From positions 1 through 31,101 of the IMG/VR virus record IMGVR_UViG_3300018057_000031: a DNA stretch of 31,101 nucleotides; one strand, given 5' to 3'. The position numbers and the translations under genes were made by a program. The DNA comes from a virus. Shown here one piece after another: positions 8,123 to 15,486 of this stretch (its first letter is position 1; each line of letters starts with the position of its first letter). The notes under the pieces were generated by a model. That model was not told the DNA's origin and did not search any database. It saw only the letters and a list, made by a program, of their open reading frames with translations.

Positions 8123-8766
8123 AAAACGACTTTCCAGCAGCCTTGGGTTTCGGCGGCAAGTTTGAACTGGTTCTTCTGTTTCTCGTTGAGGACCGACCAC
8201 TGCATTTCGAGCGGGACCCAAACGGCGATGCTATTGTAACAGTGGCACACGCCGCAAGAATGGAGCCGATCATCATAGGGCGTCTTGCCAGGGTGAATCA
8301 AACCCGCGACTGCCTGTTCAGCTAACCAACTCAAAAACTGGCCGCACCTTCCACCACAACCGACTTGCAAGGTTCTCTGCCAGGCGCAGTTGGCGCAGAT
8401 CAACGCCCTCCGATTCGCCTCCTCCTGGCTTGGCGGCGGTGTATTTTTCGACCAGCGTGAGATACAGATTTCCGTGCCGTGGATAACGTCCTCTCCCGTC
8501 AGGCTACCCTCACGAGGGGGCACCCTTGGGTCTGTCTCAAGACAGGCATCGGGATAGCGCCCGCAGACTTCCTCCTCTAATTCATCCTCGAAGCCCAGGC
8601 CAGTCGGGATCGCGTTGGCGTGGCGATAATCCCGGACTCGGTCCAGCAACATCTCGAACGTGCCGCCGCTACCGACCATGCCCTTTTCCCTGGCGTCAAC
8701 GACAAACAGGCCGCCGTATGGCGATTGCCGCTTCGTCTTGAGCCTGGGCCTAATCAGCGTCGGCAT
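8119..8766 (-). CDS. Cysteine-rich protein between terminase and portal (215 aa)
   Basis: ATG 8766 (MPTLIRPRLKTKRQ) overlaps the terminase stop by 17 bases, and the C-terminus overlaps the portal start by 4. Residues about 128-185 contain a Cys cluster: ALICANCAWQRTLQVGCGGRCGQF, then TPYDDRLHSCGVCHCYN. This arrangement (CxxC, CxxxC, then CxxCxC after a 'TP-D-x-L' turn) suggests two bound zinc ions and recurs, as I recall, in uncharacterised phage proteins beside terminase genes. The role is unknown; packaging accessory or DNA-binding is plausible from position. Confidence 0.65.
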   Translation of the reverse strand: MPTLIRPRLKTKRQSPYGGLFVVDAREKGMVGSGGTFEMLLDRVRDYRHANAIPTGLGFEDELEEEVCGRYPDACLETDPRVPPREGSLTGEDVIHGTEICISRWSKNTPPPSQEEANRRALICANCAWQRTLQVGCGGRCGQFLSWLAEQAVAGLIHPGKTPYDDRLHSCGVCHCYNSIAVWVPLEMQWSVLNEKQKNQFKLAAETQGCWKVVL

Positions 8767-10585
8767 AAGCGTACTCCTCTTCATCCTGCCATTGCTCCGC
8801 CTCATTCTGAGACGAGTAATCGGCTCCCTCTTGCGCCATGTTGATCTGGTTCACACGCATGTCCGTGTCCACGGTTTCTACCATAGTCTGACCCGTGGCT
8901 GCAATAACAAAACCTTTCTGCCGAGCAACCTCAGTGAGCATTATCCCGGAGTCGGCAAAGTCACAGGACTTCTGGAACTTGAGCCGATACGCCTTTTTGC
9001 TCATCAACGTCTTACGCGGGCGCATGGTCCCGTCCGACCGCTGGTCGATCTCCTCGATGGAACACAATTCCGAGGCGGTGTCTTTATCAATGCCCTTGAT
9101 CTGACCCGACATGACGCCCAGTTGGGTCAGGTAGAACATCTGGGCACGCATGTTGGCGTACACCTCAACTGCCGGGCGCGGGTCCTCGTGCGAGCAAGGA
9201 GAATCATCCGCCGAGCCTTGGTACATGATGGAGATAATCTCGGGGGACCATTCGATCTTCGCTATATCGGCCAGGCCAGCGTCCCCAGTCACGTCAATGC
9301 CAAAGTTCTTGGGTTCGCAAGTGTACTTCTGGCCTCGATACTCCACGGCGCCGCAGTGCCGCCGTATCTGGCTCAGGAGTTGATAGCGCGGCGGCTCAGG
9401 GCTTGCGGCATCAATCGAAAGCACAATCGGCTCGCACCATTCTATGCCCTTCTTGCCATCGGCCAAGTCGCCAACGGCCCCAAAGCGGAGCGCGGGACGG
9501 TCGCCCTCTGGGGTGTAGGCTGGATCGACTACGCCGATGATGAGGAAGTTGCTCCCGGCGAACTGGTGCTTTTTGTATGCCTCAAACTTTTCCAGCAAAG
9601 TCTCGGTGAACGGCGTCTTGGAAATGCCCTCCGGCGCAGGAAACCCCAGATCGTAACACCAGTGGTCTGCGTCGTTTTCCATGCCGCGATCCCGTAGGGT
9701 CTTCATCCGCATTGCTACGCGCTGGACTGTGGGCAGATGTTTGGAAACCTGTCTTTTCTCAAGGACATTGGGCGAACGATTGAAGTTGAAAATAACCACC
9801 TTGGTTGGCCTGCCGTCCAGTTGCGGTTTTCCGTTCCAATCATCGTTCTCGGGGCTGACGGAGGACCACCCAGTCGCCGGCTCGATGAACCTTCCGAAAT
9901 TTGTAAGGCGAGAACGGGCATTGGCAACAGCAGCCAGCAGAAACCAACCGCCGGCCTGTTCTGGGTAACTGTAGAGATTGGCCGCCGCCTTCCAGATGGC
10001 CGGCGCAGTCGCCTCTGCCTCGTCAATAACGACCATCTGATTTTTCGTGTGATGTCCAGCAATGTCCTGCGCAGCCTTGTTCACATCGCCATCGGTAACG
10101 GCTTTCACCAACATGGCGTTCATGGAGTCGCCTTTGACGAACTCCCAGATCATTTGCGAACCGATCATGTTGCCGAACGGCTCGCCGTCCTCGGTCAACT
10201 TGCGGTGTATCTCCTGAACCTTGCCCCAGGCTTTCTGCTTCTGCGCTTTGGTTGTGGTTGAGCAGAAAATGACGCTGGTGTTATACGGATCGCAGAGCCA
10301 GGCGACAACTGCAAATCCAGCGATGTTGTACGTTTTCGCGGCGGAAGAACAGCCAGAGACTCCTACCCAGGTGTTGTTGCACAGGGCCTCGACCATGCGG
10401 AGCGTCCAAGCGTGCCACTCGAAATGACCGGGAAGTATTTGGTCGGCTACTTTGCGGAAAAGGACATGGCGAAGCGGAGCGTTGCGGGCCAACTGATAGT
10501 TCGCAAAGGCCCAGCGGTCGTAGAACTTCTGGCTGTGGCCCTTTTCGGGACAACCGTAACTCTGGATTTTCTTAATCGTTGGCAT
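8750..10585 (-). CDS. Terminase large subunit (611 aa)
   Basis: ATP-driven DNA packaging motor and headful/terminus nuclease. An atypical Walker A is at residues 75-85 (GVSGCSSAAKT), Walker B at 184-189 (MVVIDE) with the catalytic Glu, and a C-terminal RNase H-like nuclease domain with acidic residues at D354 (IIGVVDPA) and D431/D435 (FGIDVTGDAG). The C-terminus is strongly acidic with Glu/Asp/Tyr. The P-loop lacks the usual GK[ST] but keeps A-K-T, which is common in terminases. It starts with ATG 10585, sharing one base with the previous stop (TGATG). Confidence 0.92.
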   Translation of the reverse strand: MPTIKKIQSYGCPEKGHSQKFYDRWAFANYQLARNAPLRHVLFRKVADQILPGHFEWHAWTLRMVEALCNNTWVGVSGCSSAAKTYNIAGFAVVAWLCDPYNTSVIFCSTTTKAQKQKAWGKVQEIHRKLTEDGEPFGNMIGSQMIWEFVKGDSMNAMLVKAVTDGDVNKAAQDIAGHHTKNQMVVIDEAEATAPAIWKAAANLYSYPEQAGGWFLLAAVANARSRLTNFGRFIEPATGWSSVSPENDDWNGKPQLDGRPTKVVIFNFNRSPNVLEKRQVSKHLPTVQRVAMRMKTLRDRGMENDADHWCYDLGFPAPEGISKTPFTETLLEKFEAYKKHQFAGSNFLIIGVVDPAYTPEGDRPALRFGAVGDLADGKKGIEWCEPIVLSIDAASPEPPRYQLLSQIRRHCGAVEYRGQKYTCEPKNFGIDVTGDAGLADIAKIEWSPEIISIMYQGSADDSPCSHEDPRPAVEVYANMRAQMFYLTQLGVMSGQIKGIDKDTASELCSIEEIDQRSDGTMRPRKTLMSKKAYRLKFQKSCDFADSGIMLTEVARQKGFVIAATGQTMVETVDTDMRVNQINMAQEGADYSSQNEAEQWQDEEEYAYADAD

Positions 10586-11139
10586 CAGCTACAGACCGCA
10601 AATCCGGGATACTTCGTGAACGATCCCTGCACCGGCCAATGACCAATCGCGCCGAGTGGCTTCACCATCAAGGTTGGCGCACCCCAGCCAAGACTGCTTT
10701 TCGGCCCATACCATCGGGCCAGGAACGGGTCGTAAGCGAAATCGCCGATCTCGCCCAGTCCGGGAGGCGGCTCTCCGGTGACAGGGTGAAGCTGGGAAAC
10801 AAGAAGAGGCGCCGTGGCAATGGCCACGCGCAAGTCCTGGCGCGAGCGGGGGACGCCAACTTGCTGCTTGCCGGTCCTCGAAATCCTGCCAGCACCAGAG
10901 ACAAAATAGGGCTTTCCGGGAACCAAAGATTGAGTGCCGGCAACCATGGTCCAGTCTGTGCGGGTGACAATGCCATCGGTCGTGTAGCCTACATTCGCTC
11001 CCGGTGGCCCGCCAACTGTGGCGACGGCAAAGGCGAGGTGGTTGGCATCAGCGGGCAGGAGGTTGCCGGATTCATCCTCGGCAACAGGCTGGCCGATGAC
11101 GATGCCAAAGCGACCGTTATTTCGGGCTGAACCCGTCAT
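10585..11139 (-). CDS. Tail-fibre-like protein (184 aa), first gene of the packaging operon
   Basis: ATG 11139 is preferred over an in-frame TTG at 11151 because it lies eight bases after a good -10 element. The sequence MVAGTQSLVPGKPYFVSGAG followed by RISRTGKQQVGVPRSRQDLRVAI resembles the 'L-x-PG-x-x-Y-F ... G-x-I ... VG-x-A-x-S' domain at fibre and decoration-protein ends. Residues about 136-160 (GDFAYDPFLARWYGPKSSLGWG) match the 'GD...YDP...YGPK...GWG' spacer of phage fibres. It therefore probably encodes a small virion surface or fibre protein, unusual as the promoter-proximal gene before a terminase. Confidence 0.5.
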   Translation of the reverse strand: MTGSARNNGRFGIVIGQPVAEDESGNLLPADANHLAFAVATVGGPPGANVGYTTDGIVTRTDWTMVAGTQSLVPGKPYFVSGAGRISRTGKQQVGVPRSRQDLRVAIATAPLLVSQLHPVTGEPPPGLGEIGDFAYDPFLARWYGPKSSLGWGAPTLMVKPLGAIGHWPVQGSFTKYPGFAVCS

Positions 11140-11144
11140 TAGAC

Positions 11145-11174
11145 TTGACAATATGGCCTAATGAGTCGTAAGAC
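11145..11174 (+). promoter_or_regulatory. Divergent promoter for the plus-strand tail operon
   Basis: A perfect -35 TTGACA (11145-11150), an 18-base spacer and a weak -10 TAAGAC (11169-11174), then nine bases to ATG 11184, which has no Shine-Dalgarno. It is interleaved with the opposite-strand promoter, so the two start sites should compete. Confidence 0.45.
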
Positions 11175-11176
11175 AA
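11148..11176 (-). promoter_or_regulatory. Sigma-70-like promoter for the minus-strand packaging operon
   Basis: Reading on the minus strand, -35 TTGTCT (11176-11171), a 17-base spacer and -10 TATTGT (11153-11148), then eight bases to the ATG at 11139. The predicted start site falls at or next to the ATG, so the message would be essentially leaderless. Confidence 0.5.
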
Positions 11177-11183
11177 GACTGAA

Positions 11184-14100
11184 ATGAGCAAGCGCAGCGA
11201 TGAGAAGGGTTGGGCTAGGGATAGCAGCCTCTCGTTTGAGGGCGGCGTGGACATGGGGCGCCCGCCATCCCTCATAGACGCGAACCAGCTTGCCTTGCTT
11301 CTCAACGGAACCACTCGCGGCGGCAGAATCAAGCCGCGCCCCGGCTGGTTCAACTGCCCGCTCCTCTTCTCCAATGCCGATGTCCAATCGTTCTTCGGGT
11401 CCGGTTCGTCTGCCAGTGGTTTTTTCCAGGAAGCGAACTTTTACGCCGGTGCTGACATGGACGCCCTGCTCTGCTCGATCTCAGGACGACAGTTCCGAAT
11501 CAGCCTGTCGCCGACGCTTGGAACCACCATCACAACCGCTCCGTTTGCGATCCCCGCCCTCGGTTCTGCTGTCCCCGTTTCCGTGCTCTCGACATTCAAT
11601 ATGTCCATGAGCTACCCGAATATCACGATTAACGGGAAACCGCTTACTATGCTCGGATTCACGCCCGGGGGCACGTCGATCACCGTCCGAAACGACACGG
11701 CGGCGAATGCCGGCGTGGGTGTTGCCGATTCCTCCACAGTTGCCTTTCCGCCGCTCAACAGTTTTTTCGTGGACGAAATCACGCCAACGGCGGGCGTGCC
11801 GCTCGGGGCGATCACGACAACAGCGGATTTCACCATCCCGCCAGCGAATACCCCCGCGTCGCTTTCGCTCTCTGACGCCTCTTCCCTTTCCCTTCAATTC
11901 CCGGCCATCGTGATTGGCGGCAACACGCTGACGACAACAACCACAACTCCGGCCTCGCCGGGATTCATGATCCCTGGCGTCAACGAATTTCTCACGCTGC
12001 CTGTGGTTTCGACCGTCGGCTTAAACCTAAAGTATCCTGAGTTGGGTATTGAAACCGCCACGACGGTTGCAGGAGTGAGTTTTCCGGGCTCGGCTGGCGT
12101 CCCGTTCCTGCTCACACCCGCGTCAATACACGGCATGTTAATGGAACAGCCGGGCATGAAGGTGAACGGCTACCCGATCATGCTCTTGAGCGTTGATCGC
12201 TGGTCAACTCTCACCTCCGCCGACGTGCCAATCCATGGCACTGTCGGTGTGCCGTTCTCTGTCTCAGTCGTCTCCACACTGGCTATGTCGGCAGCAAATC
12301 CCGACATCGGGATCGGTGGATGCGCCTTGCAACTCAATAGCGTTGATACGCCGACGTCGATCACTGTTCAAAACAACGATCCCGCGAACGTGGGCAAGAC
12401 TCTCTATACCGGCTCCCAAGTCGCCTTTGAAATGATCACCGGGACAGTCATGGTCGAGAATAACGTGCCTGCCTATGGGGGAACGGTGATCCCGCCGAAC
12501 GCCCCGCTGATTTTCAATCTCAGCGTGGCCTTGACTGCGATTGATGCCGAGAACAACACCATCGAAATCCAGAACCGATTAGCGGACAATGTGGGTGCGA
12601 GCATCCCAAGTGCCGCTAAAATCTGGTATCGGATGGGGATCACAGCCACTACACTAACCACGAACCTGAACCCCGCCGACCTCGACATTCCAGGAGTGGG
12701 TTCGAGCGTCGCCGTTCGCGTTGCGGACACAAGCCAAATCCCGCCGTCATTGATCGGAGAAACTATCCATATTGCCGGTTATCCGCTTGTTCTTAAAAGC
12801 ATTGACGGCACGACCCAGATCACTGTCATCAACATGACCTCGGGCAATTACGACAAGGACATGCCGCTTGGCTCGGTGGTTTCTTTCATGGCTGGGGAGG
12901 CGACGTGGCTATCTGCTTCTGCCGGCTTCACGATGCCAGCGGTTGGTTCAACTGTCGCCGTGACGCTTGCCTCGACTGCACAGATGACGCTCAACAAACC
13001 GGCCATCATCGTTGGCGGCTATCCAGTCACCCTGACGAACATTGCGGGAACGACGATCACCATCCGTAATGACGCCAGCGACAATGTGGGGGCCTTTGTG
13101 GCCGCCGGGGCAACCGTCTCTTTCACGACGGAGACGTACACACTCTTCGTGGTTGCCCTTGTGGACAACATCACAGTCCAAGTCGTCAACATGTTGGCGT
13201 CTCAGGCGGGCATTGTGATTCGCTCTGGGGCCGATGTCGTGGTCCAGGTCCTTGACGAAAACGACCCGAATGTCCAGTTGAACTGGGGCTTGCAATTCGA
13301 GAAATGGTGGGGGCTACAGGATAATCAATCCCTGCCCGTCCTTTTTGATGGCAGTAAGAGTTTCAGGTCGAATCCGGCGAAAAACCAGATTCCGGTCGGC
13401 AACGTCATGTGCTATGCACAGGGCCGTCTCTCCGTGGCGTTGCCAGACCGGAGAAGTTACCGGGTTGGCGATGGTGTGTTTGGTCCTTCCGGTACTGCCG
13501 CCGAGAATTATCTGGACTCGATTCTGTACTTCACGGAAACCTTATTCCTGAACGAGGGCGGAGACTTCCAAGCCCGCGTCTATGGCGCCCCAAGCAACTC
13601 CGGGGACATCCTGGCCATGTTCGCCTGCGCTCAGAGCGACACCCAACTTGGCCAGGGGCCGATGATGATCGGAACGCCCAACGTCATGTTCACCGTGCAG
13701 TTGCCCTTCAATCGGGACGCGTGGAAGAACATGACGAACCCGTTGCAAACGGCCAACCCTATTGCCGGTCCAGTCGGGCAACGGTCGGTTACACTACGGA
13801 ATACTGATGCCTGGTATCGAACCCTGAATGGTGTGCGATCGTACAAGATCGCCCAACGCCAGTTCAACAACGACCCTGGCAACACGTCTCTCTCAAACGA
13901 GGTTGACCCGATTTTGGATTACGACACCAAAGACCTGCTGGAATGGGGATCGGCTGTGGATTTTGATAGTCGGCGTTTGGAGACAATCAGCCCGGTGATG
14001 AGTGTCAGCGGTGTCTATCACCGGGGCCTTGCCGTTCTGGACTTCAACTTGCAGGACGGTCTCCGCAAGCGATTTTCGCCCGCCTGGGAAGGCATCTGGT

Positions 14101-14786
14101 CCGGCCTGCGGATTCTTAAGATCATCACCGGCATCGTGAACAAGACGAACCGCTGTTTCATGTTCGTCTTGAACAGCGCCTCACAAATCGAACTTTGGGA
14201 ACTGTCCACCGACAACGAATACGACGGGGCTTGGTCGCCGAGCGGTCTTTACCCGCCTGCGCCGATCAAGTGGGTGGTCGAGACGCGGGGCTTTAACTGC
14301 AAGGATTCGGACTGGTTCAAAAAGCTCAATACGACCCGAATCTCCATGCCGTCCATTTCAGGCAAAGTCAAGGGCACTGTGACCTACAAGACCGATGAGC
14401 GGCCCTGCTGGCAACCTTGGTGCGAGTTTACCCGTTGTGCCAAGAGCGGAGATTGCGGCCCGTGGAGCGGTTGCTTCCCGACGAGTTATTTGAGCCAGCC
14501 GCGCCGGCCAATTCGGTTGCCTGAGCCGCCAGACGATGCTGACCCGGTGAGCGACCGACTGTTTCGGATCGGATACGAGTTTCAACTGCGGTTGCAACTT
14601 GAGGGCTACGGCGAGATTTCAGACATTCGGATTTTCTCGCTTGACGAGCCCGAGATGCTCGGGCCAGATCGGCCAAGCGAAGAGACTACGGTAACGCCGA
14701 CTCCATCAGGCGTTCCGCCGGGCGCCATTGTCGGCGTCGGGGGGGCAATCCTGGAAACGGGCGGTGGATTCATAATTGGAACGTAA
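11184..14786 (+). CDS. Nozzle-like tail protein with a large beta-repeat insertion (1200 aa)
   Basis: N-terminal residues about 13-55 (SLSFEGGVDMGRPPSLIDANQLALLLN, then GRIKPRPGW) match the start of podovirus nozzle / stabilisation proteins, which recognise 'GG...P..L..NQ...N...R.G...RPG'. A beta-rich repeat region covers about residues 105-695 (next entry). The C-terminal part (about 700-1130) resumes a beta-propeller-like tail body (WGLQFEKWWGLQDNQSLPVLFDG; YAQGRLSVALPDRRSYRVGD; VYHRGLAVLDFNLQDG). There is a Cys cluster at about 1074-1097, and the end is glycine-rich (AIVGVGGAILETGGGFIIGT). The combination suggests a tail tip body with an inserted host-binding array. No Shine-Dalgarno precedes the ATG. 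It is the first gene of the plus-strand operon. Confidence 0.65.
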   Translation: MSKRSDEKGWARDSSLSFEGGVDMGRPPSLIDANQLALLLNGTTRGGRIKPRPGWFNCPLLFSNADVQSFFGSGSSASGFFQEANFYAGADMDALLCSISGRQFRISLSPTLGTTITTAPFAIPALGSAVPVSVLSTFNMSMSYPNITINGKPLTMLGFTPGGTSITVRNDTAANAGVGVADSSTVAFPPLNSFFVDEITPTAGVPLGAITTTADFTIPPANTPASLSLSDASSLSLQFPAIVIGGNTLTTTTTTPASPGFMIPGVNEFLTLPVVSTVGLNLKYPELGIETATTVAGVSFPGSAGVPFLLTPASIHGMLMEQPGMKVNGYPIMLLSVDRWSTLTSADVPIHGTVGVPFSVSVVSTLAMSAANPDIGIGGCALQLNSVDTPTSITVQNNDPANVGKTLYTGSQVAFEMITGTVMVENNVPAYGGTVIPPNAPLIFNLSVALTAIDAENNTIEIQNRLADNVGASIPSAAKIWYRMGITATTLTTNLNPADLDIPGVGSSVAVRVADTSQIPPSLIGETIHIAGYPLVLKSIDGTTQITVINMTSGNYDKDMPLGSVVSFMAGEATWLSASAGFTMPAVGSTVAVTLASTAQMTLNKPAIIVGGYPVTLTNIAGTTITIRNDASDNVGAFVAAGATVSFTTETYTLFVVALVDNITVQVVNMLASQAGIVIRSGADVVVQVLDENDPNVQLNWGLQFEKWWGLQDNQSLPVLFDGSKSFRSNPAKNQIPVGNVMCYAQGRLSVALPDRRSYRVGDGVFGPSGTAAENYLDSILYFTETLFLNEGGDFQARVYGAPSNSGDILAMFACAQSDTQLGQGPMMIGTPNVMFTVQLPFNRDAWKNMTNPLQTANPIAGPVGQRSVTLRNTDAWYRTLNGVRSYKIAQRQFNNDPGNTSLSNEVDPILDYDTKDLLEWGSAVDFDSRRLETISPVMSVSGVYHRGLAVLDFNLQDGLRKRFSPAWEGIWSGLRILKIITGIVNKTNRCFMFVLNSASQIELWELSTDNEYDGAWSPSGLYPPAPIKWVVETRGFNCKDSDWFKKLNTTRISMPSISGKVKGTVTYKTDERPCWQPWCEFTRCAKSGDCGPWSGCFPTSYLSQPRRPIRLPEPPDDADPVSDRLFRIGYEFQLRLQLEGYGEISDIRIFSLDEPEMLGPDRPSEETTVTPTPSGVPPGAIVGVGGAILETGGGFIIGT
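11496..13268 (+). repeat. Tandem beta-sandwich-like repeats inside the nozzle-like protein
   Basis: About six degenerate units of 75-105 residues. The recurrent core is 'V-x-V-x(2)-[AV]-S-T-x(n)-P-x-I-x-[IV]-x-G-Y/N-x-L-x-L' followed by 'TTITV-x-N-x(5)-N-x-G-x(3)-x-A-x-V-x-F'. Examples are YPNITINGKPLTML, FPAIVIGGNTLTTT, NPDIGIGGCALQLN, GETIHIAGYPLVLK and KPAIIVGGYPVTLT. Ser/Thr/Gly/Val-rich composition with alternating hydrophobics indicates beta-structure, as in adhesin or Ig-like arrays. Confidence 0.6.
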
Positions 14787-14789
14787 GAA

Positions 14790-15386
14790 TCATGTTTGTT
14801 GGACAACAAGATGTTTTGTTCGGAATAGCCAGGGCCTGCTGTTGGGGTCTGGTTCTGAAACCTTCAATGGTCGGTAGGATTTGTGATGTATAACGGACCA
14901 AATAACCACCAAACTGACACCAAAACGCAAGGCCAGTTGTGTTTGAGTAGCGTTCCCTTGGCCGTAAAGATTGCGGATTTCCTCGGCTTGGTAAAACGTG
15001 AGTTTCGCCCGAGAAGAGGTTTCTCCGTTCCTCATCCTCTGCTTTTGGCAAGCGTCTCTGATATTATCGGCTTGTGTGCCCAACCACAAGTGCTCAGGAC
15101 GAACACAAGCCGGACAATCGCAATGATGGAGGATACCCATGCCATTTGGAATCGGGCCAAAATGAAGCATCCAGGAAATCCTAGGCGCTTTTATCGATCC
15201 TGTCTTGCCTACTCTCATTCTGCCATATCCTCGGTCAGTCAGGCTTCCGGTCCACAACCAACACGCTCCCAAATCCGGGCGATGTGCTGGCACGGGTCCA
15301 TTTTTGTCCACATTGCTCCAAAACCTGGAAATGGTTCTGAGCGAAAATCCTTGCGAGGTGAGGAAGTCAGACGTAATCTCGATCAT
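14790..15386 (-). CDS. HNH homing endonuclease (198 aa), antisense inside the tail operon
   Basis: A free-standing HNH endonuclease. A CWLWTG box (residues 42-47) and YGRMRVG lead into the HNH core: APRISWMLHFGPIPNGMGI, then HH at 87-88, CDCPACVRPEHLWLGT (Cys91, Cys94, His99) and Asn108. The C-terminal part (residues about 127-170, AKLTFYQAEEIRNLYGQG then TQLALRFGVSLVVIWSVI) is a helix-turn-helix that should give target specificity. It is the only minus-strand gene in the plus-strand operon, which fits insertion as a selfish element between the nozzle and hydrolase genes. Confidence 0.85.
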   Translation of the reverse strand: MIEITSDFLTSQGFSLRTISRFWSNVDKNGPVPAHRPDLGACWLWTGSLTDRGYGRMRVGKTGSIKAPRISWMLHFGPIPNGMGILHHCDCPACVRPEHLWLGTQADNIRDACQKQRMRNGETSSRAKLTFYQAEEIRNLYGQGNATQTQLALRFGVSLVVIWSVIHHKSYRPLKVSEPDPNSRPWLFRTKHLVVQQT

Positions 15387-15486
15387 GTTCGTTATGCGGC
15401 TCCGGTTTGGTTACTGGCCGACCGGGGCCGCTACTTCAATAAAACCACCATTTTCAGGGAATGTCCACAAAAAAGTCATAATTAAA

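Noticed and set aside
14796-14809. Small palindrome TTGTTG-GA-CAACAA near the convergent gene ends
   Set aside because: It lies inside the HNH coding end, has short AT-rich arms and no T-run, so it is not a credible terminator.
15205-15486. In-frame upstream extension of the GH27-like gene
   Set aside because: It overlaps the HNH gene antisense and would bury the signal peptide; the ATG at 15487 starts exactly at the signal peptide.
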